Shown here: piece after piece, positions 1-8,838 of the stretch | How positions within the stretch are numbered: the stretch's first letter is position 1 | Layout: each line of letters opens with the position of its first letter | Assembly: GCF_019249295.1 (NCBI RefSeq) | Contig: NZ_JAESDH010000001.1 | Coordinates: forward strand, 124,001 to 188,000 | DNA length: 64,000 nt | Direction of reading: 5' to 3' | Source: Alteromonas antoniana | GTDB lineage: Bacteria > Pseudomonadota > Gammaproteobacteria > Enterobacterales > Alteromonadaceae | Notes under the pieces: model-generated | Seen by the model: the letters and a program-made list of their open reading frames with translations, nothing else | What the model was told of the DNA's origin: nothing | The model's database searches: none | Translations under genes and position numbers: made by a program

Positions 1-527
1 GCGACCTTATCCTTGCGATGCGAAACGTGTTAGAAGCCAGCGACAAGATAACCTGTCTGATATTCGGTGAGGGCCCACAGAAGGAAAATTATCAGTCGAT
101 GATCGACCGTTACGATCTTAATGAACACGTTAAGCTGTGTGGCTTCTCAGAGAATGTTTCCCGAATTCTGCCCAATATTGACGTGCTGGTGCATCCTGCA
201 TACTCAGAGGGCTTGGGCTCTATTTTATTGCAGGCAGGCGCGACCAAGCGGATGGTTATCGCCTGCCCTTGTGGTGGTATCAGCGAAATAATCAAACACA
301 ACGAAACCGGAATACATGTCGATGTAGGCTCGCCTGATACGTTAAGCGAACAAATCACACTGGCGCTGGAGAAGCCAGAGCGTGCAAACGAGTTTGGGCA
401 AAAACTGTTTGAATGGGTGCAGGATAACTTCAATGTCTCGGAGATGGCACAAGCCTATGATGACTTGTACACCCAGGTTATTCAAAACGAACAAGACAAG
501 GAGCAGGCTACAAAATCAGAGGCATAA
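1..527 (+). CDS. Glycosyltransferase family 4, C-terminal part (partial)
   Basis: This is the C-terminal nucleotide-sugar-binding half of a GT-B fold glycosyltransferase, an enzyme type that transfers a sugar from an activated donor to a glycan or lipid acceptor at the cytoplasmic membrane face. The reading frame is open to the left edge, so the ATG at 18 is internal and the gene starts outside the window. Visible family signs are GEGP, the strand-loop NIDVLVHPAYSEGLGS and the following GGISEII. The usual EX7E motif appears as E64...Q72 (numbered from the ATG at 18), so the second Glu is replaced. The gene is convergent with the ribosomal operon and shares a bidirectional terminator with it. 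The acceptor cannot be told from this fragment. Confidence 0.85.
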   Translation, partial: DLILAMRNVLEASDKITCLIFGEGPQKENYQSMIDRYDLNEHVKLCGFSENVSRILPNIDVLVHPAYSEGLGSILLQAGATKRMVIACPCGGISEIIKHNETGIHVDVGSPDTLSEQITLALEKPERANEFGQKLFEWVQDNFNVSEMAQAYDDLYTQVIQNEQDKEQATKSEA

Positions 528-556
528 AAAAAGCCGCTACAAGAGCGGCTTTTTTA
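526..556. terminator. Bidirectional rho-independent terminator between glycosyltransferase and S10 operon
   Basis: The stem AAGCCGCT (531-538) pairs with AGCGGCTT (544-551) around a five-base loop. It is flanked by an A-run on the left and a T-run on the right, so it can end transcripts from both the glycosyltransferase (+) and rpsQ (-), whose ends are only about 50 bases apart. Confidence 0.9.
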
Positions 557-577
557 AAGACTTAGAAAAGTCAGAGC

Positions 578-835
578 TTATACGCCTGCTTTTTCTACAA
601 CGTCAACCAGAGTCCAAGTTTTGTTCTTGGAGATAGGACGACACTCACGTACTGTGACTGTATCGCCTTGGTTAGCAACGTTGCTTTCGTCGTGGGCGTG
701 GATCTTAGTAGAACGCTTGATGAACTTCCCATAGATAGGGTGCTTAACGAAACGTTCAACTACAACAGTAATGGTTTTATCCATCTTGTTGCTAACCACA
801 CGACCTTGTACTGTACGAATTTTTTGCTCAGTCAT
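578..835 (-). CDS. rpsQ: 30S ribosomal protein S17
   Basis: S17 is a primary 16S rRNA-binding protein of the small subunit body. The 85-residue product has the normal bacterial length and OB-fold sequence, with the conserved start [18 protein letters not shown] and the HDE...GDTV segment. It is the last gene of this S10 operon. Its ATG overlaps the rpmC stop by one base (TAATG), indicating translational coupling. In most gammaproteobacteria rpsQ is followed by rplN of the spc operon; here a terminator and a convergent glycosyltransferase follow instead. Confidence 0.98.
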   Translation of the reverse strand: MTEQKIRTVQGRVVSNKMDKTITVVVERFVKHPIYGKFIKRSTKIHAHDESNVANQGDTVTVRECRPISKNKTWTLVDVVEKAGV

Positions 836-1026
836 TACGCATCAGCCTTTTGAGTCAGAATGGTTTTAACACGCGCGATGGTACGACGCACTTTTCTCAG
901 CTGGTCGGTTTTTTCAAGCTGACCAGTTGTGTGCTGCATGCGCAAGTTGAACTGTTCGCGTAGCAGGTTTAACAACTCTGCGTTCAGCTCTTCTACGCTT
1001 TTTTCTTTCAGTTCAGTCGCTTTCAT
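835..1026 (-). CDS. rpmC: 50S ribosomal protein L29
   Basis: L29 binds 23S rRNA near the peptide exit tunnel beside L23, at the docking site for trigger factor and SRP. The 63-residue helical product carries the family pattern [27 protein letters not shown] followed by the conserved [12 protein letters not shown]; this is the normal size. It overlaps rplP by one base at its start and rpsQ by one base at its end (TAATG at both junctions), so the last three genes of the operon look translationally coupled. Confidence 0.98.
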   Translation of the reverse strand: MKATELKEKSVEELNAELLNLLREQFNLRMQHTTGQLEKTDQLRKVRRTIARVKTILTQKADA

Positions 1027-1439
1027 TACATCACCGTCCGAGTTACAAAGGTTGTCTTAAATGGCAGTTTTGCCGCTGCCAATTCAAACGCTTCGCGTGC
1101 GAGTTCTTCAGGAACACCTTCCATCTCGTACAAAACACGACCAGGTTGAATCTGGCATACCCAGTACTCTACGTTACCTTTACCTTTACCCTGACGAACC
1201 TCAAGAGGCTTTTCAGTGATTGGCTTGTCTGGGAAAACCCGAATCCAGATTTTACCCTGACGCTTAACGTGACGAGTCATAGCACGACGCGCGGCTTCGA
1301 TTTGGCGTGCAGTCATGCGACCGCGGCCAGTTGCCTTCAGGCCATAGGTACCGAAGCTTACTTTGCTACCTGCAACAGCAAGACCACGGTTACGACCTTT
1401 ATGCATTTTACGAAATTTCATGCGTTTTGGTTGTAACAT
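1026..1439 (-). CDS. rplP: 50S ribosomal protein L16
   Basis: L16 is a late-assembling large-subunit protein near the A site and peptidyl transferase centre. The 137-residue sequence is typical: [19 protein letters not shown] at the start, [23 protein letters not shown] in the middle. Arg82 in [12 protein letters not shown] corresponds to the arginine hydroxylated by the oxygenase RoxA (YcfD) in E. coli. Three bases separate it from rpsC and it overlaps rpmC by one base. Expression should follow the S10 operon promoter. Confidence 0.98.
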   Translation of the reverse strand: MLQPKRMKFRKMHKGRNRGLAVAGSKVSFGTYGLKATGRGRMTARQIEAARRAMTRHVKRQGKIWIRVFPDKPITEKPLEVRQGKGKGNVEYWVCQIQPGRVLYEMEGVPEELAREAFELAAAKLPFKTTFVTRTVM

Positions 1440-1442
1440 GAT

Positions 1443-2144
1443 TTAGCCCTCTCGCTTAGCGCTGCGGCCTTTCTTCTTAGGCTGAGGAGGAGTTGGCTCC
1501 TGGTTCGTAGGCAATCCACCCAGAACTTCACCTTTGAAGATCCATACTTTAACGCCGATGATACCGTAGGTAGTTGACGCTTCTGAGGTTGCGTAATCAA
1601 TGTCTGCACGGAAAGTGTGCAGTGGAACGCGACCTTCACGGTACCATTCAGTACGGGCAATCTCTGCACCGCCTAAACGACCGCTAACTTCAACTTTGAT
1701 ACCTTTAGCACCAAGACGCATTGCGTTTTGTACCGCGCGCTTCATAGCACGACGGAACATTACACGACGCTCCAGCTGGCTAGAGATGCTATCAGCGACT
1801 AACTGACCATCCAGCTCTGGCTTGCGTACTTCCGCAATGTTGATCTGAGCAGGCACGCCGGCCAGCTTAGATACATGATTACGCAGCTTTTCTACGTCTT
1901 CACCTTTCTTACCGATGACAACGCCAGGACGAGCAGTGTGAATAGTTACACGGATGCTCTTCGCAGGACGCTCAATCACGATCTTAGACAGTGAAGCGTT
2001 CTTCAGTTGTTTTGTCAGATACTGACGTACCTGATGATCGTTATACAGGTTATCTGCATAGTCTGAGGTATTAGCGTACCAGGTAGAAGTCCATGGTTTG
2101 CTGATACCCAGGCGTATACCTGTAGGATGTACCTTCTGTCCCAT
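1443..2144 (-). CDS. rpsC: 30S ribosomal protein S3
   Basis: S3 sits at the mRNA entry channel of the small subunit and contributes to mRNA unwinding. The 233-residue product starts with the invariant [14 protein letters not shown] and has a type II KH domain with the GKKG loop at residues 78-81. The C-terminal domain includes [23 protein letters not shown] and ends in a basic, proline-rich tail. It lies nine bases after rplV and three before rplP within the S10 operon. Confidence 0.98.
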   Translation of the reverse strand: MGQKVHPTGIRLGISKPWTSTWYANTSDYADNLYNDHQVRQYLTKQLKNASLSKIVIERPAKSIRVTIHTARPGVVIGKKGEDVEKLRNHVSKLAGVPAQINIAEVRKPELDGQLVADSISSQLERRVMFRRAMKRAVQNAMRLGAKGIKVEVSGRLGGAEIARTEWYREGRVPLHTFRADIDYATSEASTTYGIIGVKVWIFKGEVLGGLPTNQEPTPPQPKKKGRSAKREG

Positions 2145-2153
2145 TATCTACTC

Positions 2154-2486
2154 CTAGTTATCCGCTACAACCACAGTGATGTGACTGCTACGCTTAAAGA
2201 TACGATCTGCACGTCCTTTCGCACGTGGCTTGATACGTTTCATAGTTGGGCCTTCATCAACAAAGACTTTGGCAACAACTAATTCGTCGATGTCCGCACC
2301 TTCGTTGTGCTCTGCGTTTGCAATCGCAGATTCCAAAACTTTCTTAATCAGCGCTGCGCTTTTTTTCGGGCTGTACGTCAGAAGCTCAAGAGCTTTCTCT
2401 ACGTGCATACCGCGAACCTGATCCGCAACCAAGCGTGCTTTTTGAGCCGACGTGCGGGCGAAACGATGTTTAGCTAATGCTTCCAT
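2154..2486 (-). CDS. rplV: 50S ribosomal protein L22
   Basis: L22 is an early-assembly 23S rRNA-binding protein whose long beta-hairpin lines the peptide exit tunnel; changes there give macrolide resistance in other bacteria. The 110-residue product has the normal length, with the globular N-terminal domain ([21 protein letters not shown]) and the hairpin [18 protein letters not shown] near the C-terminus, with no deletion visible in the loop. It is preceded by rpsS (11-base gap) and followed by rpsC. Confidence 0.98.
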   Translation of the reverse strand: MEALAKHRFARTSAQKARLVADQVRGMHVEKALELLTYSPKKSAALIKKVLESAIANAEHNEGADIDELVVAKVFVDEGPTMKRIKPRAKGRADRIFKRSSHITVVVADN

Positions 2487-2497
2487 TTTCCTATCCC

Positions 2498-2773
2498 TTA
2501 ACGTTTGCTTTTCTTATCCGCGACATGGCCGCGGTAAGTACGCGTTGGCGCAAATTCGCCCAACTTATGACCGACCATTTCGTCACTGACTAATACAGGA
2601 ACGTGCTGGCGACCGTTATGGACCGCAATGGTCAACCCAATCATATCTGGGATGATCATAGAACGGCGTGACCAAGTTTTAATTGGTTTACGCTCGTTCT
2701 TTTCCACTGCAGCCTCTACCTTCTTCAGCAAGTGAAGGTCGATAAATGGACCTTTCTTGAGAGAACGTGGCAT
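2498..2773 (-). CDS. rpsS: 30S ribosomal protein S19
   Basis: S19 lies in the head of the small subunit, forms a complex with S13 and contacts the A-site tRNA region. The 91-residue product begins [16 protein letters not shown] and contains the conserved [20 protein letters not shown] and [16 protein letters not shown] segments, all at the expected spacing. It follows rplB by 15 bases and precedes rplV in standard S10 operon order. Confidence 0.98.
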   Translation of the reverse strand: MPRSLKKGPFIDLHLLKKVEAAVEKNERKPIKTWSRRSMIIPDMIGLTIAVHNGRQHVPVLVSDEMVGHKLGEFAPTRTYRGHVADKKSKR

Positions 2774-2788
2774 GGTGAATCCTCGCTT

Positions 2789-3613
2789 TTACTTGTTACG
2801 ACGACGTACGATAAGCTTATCAGTACGCTTGTTGCTTCGGGTCTTCTTACCTTTAGTAGGAGTACCCCAAGGTGATACTGGGTGACGGCCACCTGAAGTG
2901 CGTCCTTCACCACCACCGTGCGGGTGGTCTACCGGGTTCATGGCAACACCACGAACAGTAGGACGAACACCACGCCAACGAGTGGCACCGGCTTTACCCA
3001 GAGAGCGCAGCATGTGTTCTGCATTACCAACTTCACCGATAGTGGCGCGGCAATCAGACAATACTTTACGCATTTCGCCAGAACGCAGACGTAGAGTGAC
3101 GTAATTTCCGTCACGCGCAAGGATCTGAGCGTAAGCACCAGCAGAACGTGCAATTTGTGCACCTTTGCCAGGCTTCATTTCGATAGCGTGTACAGTAGAA
3201 CCTACTGGCATGTTACGCATTGGCAAAGCGTTACCCGCTTTGATTGGTGCGTCAGAACCAGACTGAACTTTATCGCCAGCCTTCATACCTTTAGGCGCCA
3301 GCATGTAGCGACGCTCACCGTCTGCGTACAGCACAAGTGCAATGTTAGCAGAACGGTTTGGATCATATTCTAAACGCTCAACAGTGGCTGGAATGCCATC
3401 TTTGTTGCGTTTGAAGTCAATCACACGGTAGTGATGCTTGTGACCACCGCCGATGTGACGAGTTGTAATACGACCATTGTTGTTACGGCCGCCAGACTTG
3501 CTGTTTTTCTCCAGCAGTGGCGCATATGGTGCACCTTTGTGAAGGTCGTGATTAACAACCTTAACAACGTGACGACGACCGGCAGAAGTTGGCTTAGCTT
3601 TCATTAATGGCAT
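2789..3613 (-). CDS. rplB: 50S ribosomal protein L2
   Basis: L2 is required for subunit association, tRNA binding and peptidyl transferase activity. The 274-residue product has the family N-terminus ([13 protein letters not shown]), the RNA-binding core, and near the C-terminus the highly conserved [21 protein letters not shown] containing the functionally critical histidine. It ends in a very basic tail. The 14-base gap to rplW and 15-base gap to rpsS fit a single transcript. Confidence 0.98.
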   Translation of the reverse strand: MPLMKAKPTSAGRRHVVKVVNHDLHKGAPYAPLLEKNSKSGGRNNNGRITTRHIGGGHKHHYRVIDFKRNKDGIPATVERLEYDPNRSANIALVLYADGERRYMLAPKGMKAGDKVQSGSDAPIKAGNALPMRNMPVGSTVHAIEMKPGKGAQIARSAGAYAQILARDGNYVTLRLRSGEMRKVLSDCRATIGEVGNAEHMLRSLGKAGATRWRGVRPTVRGVAMNPVDHPHGGGEGRTSGGRHPVSPWGTPTKGKKTRSNKRTDKLIVRRRNK

Positions 3614-3627
3614 TTCTAATCCCCTTC

Positions 3628-3927
3628 TTACTCAGCGCCACCGACAAAGTCGATGTCCTGACCTTCTTTAAGCGAAACGTACGCTTTTTTCCAGTCGCTG
3701 CGTTTACCGAAAGACATACCGTGACGCTTGGTTTTACCCTTAACGTTTACAGTACGAACTGAATCAACTTCAACCTCGAACAGTTTTTCAACTGCTGCTT
3801 TGATTTCTGCCTTGTTCGCATCTTTCGCCACTTTAAATACAACTGTGTTACCCGCTTCAGCAGCCATGGTCGACTTTTCTGAAACGTGAGGTGCGCGTAG
3901 CACCTTCAGTAGACGTTCTTCATTCAT
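3628..3927 (-). CDS. rplW: 50S ribosomal protein L23
   Basis: L23 surrounds the exit tunnel and docks trigger factor and the signal recognition particle. The 99-residue protein has the conserved [15 protein letters not shown] start, in which Glu17 corresponds to the Glu that contacts trigger factor in E. coli, and the basic [25 protein letters not shown] region that binds 23S rRNA. Its start codon overlaps the end of rplD by four bases (ATGA), so translation of the two genes is probably coupled. Confidence 0.98.
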   Translation of the reverse strand: MNEERLLKVLRAPHVSEKSTMAAEAGNTVVFKVAKDANKAEIKAAVEKLFEVEVDSVRTVNVKGKTKRHGMSFGKRSDWKKAYVSLKEGQDIDFVGGAE

Positions 3928-4529
3928 GCTAACGCCTCCTCAAGTTGTTTCACTGCATCAGCAGTCATCAGCACTTTTTCGAATGCGATAAGGCTAACTG
4001 GGTCGATGCCTGCTACGTCACGAACGTCAACCTTGTACAGGTTGCGTGCCGCAAGGAACAGATTCTCATCAACTTCAGGCGTAACGATAAGAACGTCGTT
4101 CAGTTCATATTCGTTAAGCTTAGCAATCAGAGACTTTGTCTTAGGTGCGTCAACACCGAACTTCTCAACCACAATCAGACGATCTTGGCGAATCAGTTCA
4201 GACAGGATGCTCTTAATCGCACCACGATACATTTTCTTGTTAACTTTTTGGTCAAAGTCACGAGGCTTGGCAGCAAATGCACGGCCACCACCAACCCAGA
4301 TTGGGCTGCGGATTGTACCGGCACGGGCACGACCAGTACCCTTTTGACGCCATGGCTTCTTACCACCGCCACGTACTTCTGCGCGAGTTTTTTGCGCTTT
4401 TGTACCCTGACGAGCGCCTGCACCGTAAGCAACGACTACCTGGTGTACCAGGGCTTCGTTGAAATCACGTCCAAAGGTCGCTTCGGATACTTCAAGAGCG
4501 CTTTGCGCGTCTTTCAATGTTAATTCCAT
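3924..4529 (-). CDS. rplD: 50S ribosomal protein L4, likely autogenous repressor of the operon
   Basis: L4 binds 23S rRNA early in assembly and extends a loop into the exit tunnel. In E. coli it also represses its own S10 operon by causing transcription attenuation and translation inhibition at the leader. The 201-residue product matches the family length, with the tunnel loop [34 protein letters not shown] clearly recognisable by its GTGRARAG core and a C-terminal globular part. An attenuator-like hairpin upstream of rpsJ makes the same autoregulation plausible here; that part is inference. Confidence 0.98.
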   Translation of the reverse strand: MELTLKDAQSALEVSEATFGRDFNEALVHQVVVAYGAGARQGTKAQKTRAEVRGGGKKPWRQKGTGRARAGTIRSPIWVGGGRAFAAKPRDFDQKVNKKMYRGAIKSILSELIRQDRLIVVEKFGVDAPKTKSLIAKLNEYELNDVLIVTPEVDENLFLAARNLYKVDVRDVAGIDPVSLIAFEKVLMTADAVKQLEEALA

Positions 4530-4547
4530 CAGTTCACTCCCCAGACG

Positions 4548-5186
4548 TTACGCTTTAACAGCTGGCTTGACGATTACGTCATTGCCAGTTGCGCCAGGTA
4601 CGGCACCTTTAACCAGGATCAGGTTGTTCTCTACGTCGATACGAACCAGTTCCAAAGACTGCGTAGTCACTTGTTTGTTACCAAGTTGACCAGCCATTTT
4701 CTTGCCTTTGAATACTTTACCTGGTGATTGGTTTTGACCAATTGAACCAGGAGCACGGTGAGACAAAGAGTTACCGTGAGTCATACGCTGTGAACTGAAG
4801 TTCCAACGCTTGATTGCACCAGCAAAACCTTTACCTTTTGATGTACCAGTGACATCAATTCTCTTAGTGTCGTTGAAGATTTCAACGGTGATTTCACCGC
4901 CAACTTCCAAATCGGCACCTTCGTTATCTTCCAGGCGGAATTCAACAAGACCACGACCAGCTTCAACACCAGCTTTAGCAAAATGACCTGCTTCAGCTTT
5001 GTTAACGCGGTTCGCTTTCTTGGTTCCAGCAGTAACCTGAAGAGCGCGATAACCGTCTGTTTCCTCAGAACGGATCTGAGTGATACGGTTTGGGGTCGCT
5101 TCAATAACAGTCACAGGGATAGACGTGCCATCTTCAGTGAAGATGCGAGTCATACCCACTTTACGACCGACTAGACCAATCGCCAT
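4548..5186 (-). CDS. rplC: 50S ribosomal protein L3
   Basis: L3 is one of the two assembly-initiating proteins of the large subunit and reaches towards the peptidyl transferase centre. The 212-residue product starts [20 protein letters not shown] and contains the loop [20 protein letters not shown]; Gln151 there matches the glutamine that PrmB methylates in E. coli. It lies 18 bases after rpsJ and 18 before rplD, as the second gene of the operon. Confidence 0.98.
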   Translation of the reverse strand: MAIGLVGRKVGMTRIFTEDGTSIPVTVIEATPNRITQIRSEETDGYRALQVTAGTKKANRVNKAEAGHFAKAGVEAGRGLVEFRLEDNEGADLEVGGEITVEIFNDTKRIDVTGTSKGKGFAGAIKRWNFSSQRMTHGNSLSHRAPGSIGQNQSPGKVFKGKKMAGQLGNKQVTTQSLELVRIDVENNLILVKGAVPGATGNDVIVKPAVKA

Positions 5187-5204
5187 TGTTATAACCCTCT
5201 CTTG

Positions 5205-5737
<533 letters not shown>

Positions 5738-5743
5738 GCGCGA

Positions 5744-5771
5744 ATTATACAGACATGCCGGGGCAATGCAA
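5744..5771 (-). promoter_or_regulatory. Sigma70-type promoter of the S10 operon
   Basis: On the minus strand there is TTGCAT (5771-5766), a 16-base spacer and a perfect TATAAT (5749-5744). The sequence GCGCCC follows the -10 box, as at many growth-rate-controlled promoters. This is the only good promoter seen upstream of rpsJ and implies that the operon is transcribed on its own rather than from a str operon. Confidence 0.85.
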
Positions 5772-6612
5772 CTGCAATACGCAAATAAATTGCTTAAATT
5801 CTGATCTTCAGACGAGCAGACTCAGGAGGATACATCAGTAACATGTCAAACGGTGGAGCTTTGCAGTTCCACGGGCCAAAGCCGCTACTTATTATTTGGT
5901 GGAATCGTATCGTCTTGAGGGCTGTTTGCCCACATTATTATTGGAGAAAGAAGAGTTGCCAGGAATTCTGCGTCGGTTACTTTTTGTCATAGACAGTATA
6001 GTAGTGGTGTTTGTTGGTAATTTAATAAAGGCGGTTGAATCACTTCGCCCCGGTGTAATAACCAGCTTTCTGCTTCTGCTGTGTGCGACTTCCTTTTAGC
6101 TATTTCTCAACAGGCGGTGGTTAACAGGCAGGTGGTAAGTACTCTATGCAATGGTCCGTTATCGGCGCGGCTAATTGTTATGGTGCGTGTTCGCTGCAAA
6201 GCGTTAAGTGATACAACAGACATTTGGTTTATTCACTAACTGCGGCTTAATGCCTTTTCCTGCGAAGACTGTTGTGGCGTGGTTGGCTGATTACATGGGA
6301 TTACTGAATTCCTTTTTAGCGACAGCCAAGAGGCCGGCAATCCAATGCAGCAGTATATGCTCGCAGGTTTTCGCATTCCTTTGGATTGTCATTAATATAA
6401 CCCCGGACGCAGGCAAACTTGATCGCTTTTCAACGAACCACTACTACATACATATACCGATTAGACCTTTATGCTATTGCTGATAGGTAAACAACGTTAT
6501 ATGGTGCGATGCATACGTAACGGTATTTTTGAATATGAATAATTGGTTACAGCACCAGAAAAACTGGTAATGTTAACAGGTTGCACCAACTCGTCGGACA
6601 CGAATATTACGC
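5772..6612. other. Long intergenic region without a supported gene
   Basis: About 840 bases separate the S10 promoter from the divergent GspE-like gene. Two short plus-strand ORFs (5896-6099, 67 codons; 6208-6483, 91 codons) have no good ribosome-binding site and no recognisable sequence, so they were not called. A near-direct repeat of AACAGGCGGTGGTTA lies at about 6109-6138. No tRNA-like or riboswitch-like fold was recognised. Confidence 0.6.
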
Positions 6613-8832
6613 ATGTTAGACACAAGTAGTCAGCAGAAAACGCTGGATCAAATAAAGAATATCCTCAGCAATCATTCGTCATTGATGGATGCTTACAGCA
6701 AACTAGAGCCCATCATCCTTAAGATGTTCGGCGCTAAGCGTATGAGTATTTTTCAGCGTCGCCGGCAACACCAGGATCTAGTTGCGCGCTTTAAAACCGG
6801 TAAAGAAACACTGGAAATTAAAGTGCCAATCAGCCCGATGTCAATTGCGGGGTATGTGGCCTTATCGCAATTGCCACTCATGATTTCCGATCCTTACAAC
6901 GCTGAAGAGCTCAAAGAAATCCATCCGCGTCTGCGCTTCGCCGATAAGTTCGATAAAAACAGTGACTTTAAAACCACCAATATCCTGTGTGTGCCTATCC
7001 TCAATGCGGGAGTAATGATGGGCGTGCTGCAAATCATTAACAAGCAACAGGGATCGTTTGATGATGCTGATTTGGAAATGGCCCAGGAGCTTACCAATAT
7101 TCTGGGAACCAAGTTCCGCTTTGAGCTTGGCGGGACTAATAACCCTTTCGATTTGCTGCTACATCAGAACACCATTTCAGAAAAAGCACTGAAAGAGCTG
7201 GTTGACTCGTCTCAGGATATACGTCAAATAATTCAACGCCTGATTTCAGAGCATCGTATTTCAGAAGACCAGATAGGAAACTCACTTTCTATCCATTATC
7301 AGGTGCCGTTCGTTCCTTATTTGCCTGACAAATATCATTTATATCAGAGTGACAGTCGCCTGAACCTGTCCTACCTGAAGCGGAATTTCGTCGCCGTTAT
7401 CGCAGATGTGCGTGACAACCCGATTGTCCTGATGGCTGAGCCAAACAATGCCGCGCTGCTAATGGAAATAGAAAGTGCGCTGGGCATCGACAGCTACGAT
7501 ATCGCCGTAGGGCTTCCTAACCAAATCATGCACTATCTCGGTGAAGGTTCTGGTGGTGGAACGCCTGGCGAGATGAGTGAAATTCTCGACGAGATTGGTA
7601 CTACCGCAGAAGAGAAAGACGACCAGTTTGATGAGCTATCAGACGACGCGCCTGCGGTAGTGCGTTTGGTGAGCCGTGTTCTTCAGGATGCTAAACGCCT
7701 GAATGCATCAGATATTCACGTCGATCCGGAGAAAAACGCTCCCACCCGGGTGCGTATGCGTATCGATGGCGTATGTCGTGATATGAGCCAGGTACCGCAC
7801 TCGCACCACAGCGCGGTAATTGCCCGTATTAAGATTATGGCCAACCTGAACATCGCTGAGAAACGTGTACCTCAGGATGGAAAGTTGGCATTCAGAATGG
7901 GCGGACAATTGGTTGAAGTGCGGGTTGCCACGATACCAACTGTGGCTGGTGAAGGCGTGGTTATGCGTATCCTTGCCTCCGGTGGTGCGATGCCAATCGA
8001 TAAGATGAACCTGGCACCGTCTAACATGACCCGTCTGGAAGACATGATTAAAAAACCCCATGGCATCCTGCTTGTTGTTGGACCTACCGGTTCCGGTAAA
8101 ACTACCACACTGCATGCTATTTTGGGCTATTTGAACACCCCGGATAAGAAGATCTGGACGGCGGAAGATCCGGTGGAAATTACGCAACCCGGCCTTCAGC
8201 AGGTTCAGGTCAGCCCTAAAATTGGTTTTACCTTTGCCAACGCACTGCGGGCCTTTCTGCGGGCTGACCCCGATATCATTCTGATTGGTGAGATGCGTGA
8301 TAAAGAAACCGCGCATGCCGGTATCGAAGCGTCACTTACCGGTCACTTAGTATTATCTACACTGCATACCAACTCTGCGCCTGAGACCATTACTCGTCTG
8401 CTGGACCTAGGTCTGGATCCGGTCAACTTCTCAGATGCGTGTGTGGGTATTTTAGCCCAGCGTCTTATCCGTACGCTTTGCAGTAAATGTAAAGAGAAAT
8501 ACACTGCGTCGGAGCACGATATTGCGTTTATCAAACGCCAGTACGGCGAGAAATTCCTGGAAGAATTGAACTTGCCGCAGCCTATGCAACTGCATAAAGC
8601 AGTAGGTTGCGACGAGTGCGGCGATACCGGTTATCGTGGCAGAACCGGTGTACATGAACTGTTAGGTATGACGCCAGAATTACGCTCGTTGATTTACAAA
8701 GAAGCCAGCGTGGCAGAAATGAAGGCGCAGGCTATGCATGATGGTATGCGTACGCTGGCCCAGGACGCCATCTATAAAGTGATCAAAGGTGACACTGATA
8801 TTGCGCAGGTGCAGATTGTCAGCGGAGATTAG
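6613..8832 (+). CDS. GAF-domain GspE/PilB-family secretion ATPase
   Basis: This is an AAA-type hexameric ATPase of the type II secretion/type IV pilus assembly family, which drives pilin polymerisation from the cytoplasm. The 739-residue protein has an N-terminal GAF domain (about 15-165: NILCVPILNAGVMMGVLQIINKQQGSF), a GspE N-terminal/MshEN-like region (about 195-300), an acidic linker, and the ATPase. Walker A GPTGSGKTT lies near 490, Walker B IILIGEMRD near 555, with the His box LVLSTLHTN after it. A zinc site is formed by CSKC (about 622) and CDEC (about 666). A GAF domain is not part of classical GspE or PilB, and no other pilus or secretion gene is next to it. The next gene, seven bases on, is a diguanylate cyclase, so control of a pilus-like machine by second messengers is a reasonable inference. 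Confidence 0.9.
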   Translation: MLDTSSQQKTLDQIKNILSNHSSLMDAYSKLEPIILKMFGAKRMSIFQRRRQHQDLVARFKTGKETLEIKVPISPMSIAGYVALSQLPLMISDPYNAEELKEIHPRLRFADKFDKNSDFKTTNILCVPILNAGVMMGVLQIINKQQGSFDDADLEMAQELTNILGTKFRFELGGTNNPFDLLLHQNTISEKALKELVDSSQDIRQIIQRLISEHRISEDQIGNSLSIHYQVPFVPYLPDKYHLYQSDSRLNLSYLKRNFVAVIADVRDNPIVLMAEPNNAALLMEIESALGIDSYDIAVGLPNQIMHYLGEGSGGGTPGEMSEILDEIGTTAEEKDDQFDELSDDAPAVVRLVSRVLQDAKRLNASDIHVDPEKNAPTRVRMRIDGVCRDMSQVPHSHHSAVIARIKIMANLNIAEKRVPQDGKLAFRMGGQLVEVRVATIPTVAGEGVVMRILASGGAMPIDKMNLAPSNMTRLEDMIKKPHGILLVVGPTGSGKTTTLHAILGYLNTPDKKIWTAEDPVEITQPGLQQVQVSPKIGFTFANALRAFLRADPDIILIGEMRDKETAHAGIEASLTGHLVLSTLHTNSAPETITRLLDLGLDPVNFSDACVGILAQRLIRTLCSKCKEKYTASEHDIAFIKRQYGEKFLEELNLPQPMQLHKAVGCDECGDTGYRGRTGVHELLGMTPELRSLIYKEASVAEMKAQAMHDGMRTLAQDAIYKVIKGDTDIAQVQIVSGD

Positions 8833-8838
8833 CGCGTT

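Noticed and set aside
3945-4523. Plus-strand open frame of 192 codons across rplD
   Set aside because: It is antisense to L4; composition and lack of any start signal mark it as a shadow.
6109-6138. Near-direct repeat of AACAGGCGGTGGTTA
   Set aside because: Only two imperfect units, no array or mobile element features.
5896-6483. Two short plus-strand frames upstream of the GspE-like gene
   Set aside because: No Shine-Dalgarno sequence, no recognisable domain, and codon use unlike the neighbours.
7708-8316. Minus-strand open frame of 202 codons inside the GspE-like gene
   Set aside because: It lies fully within the conserved ATPase domain and resembles no family.
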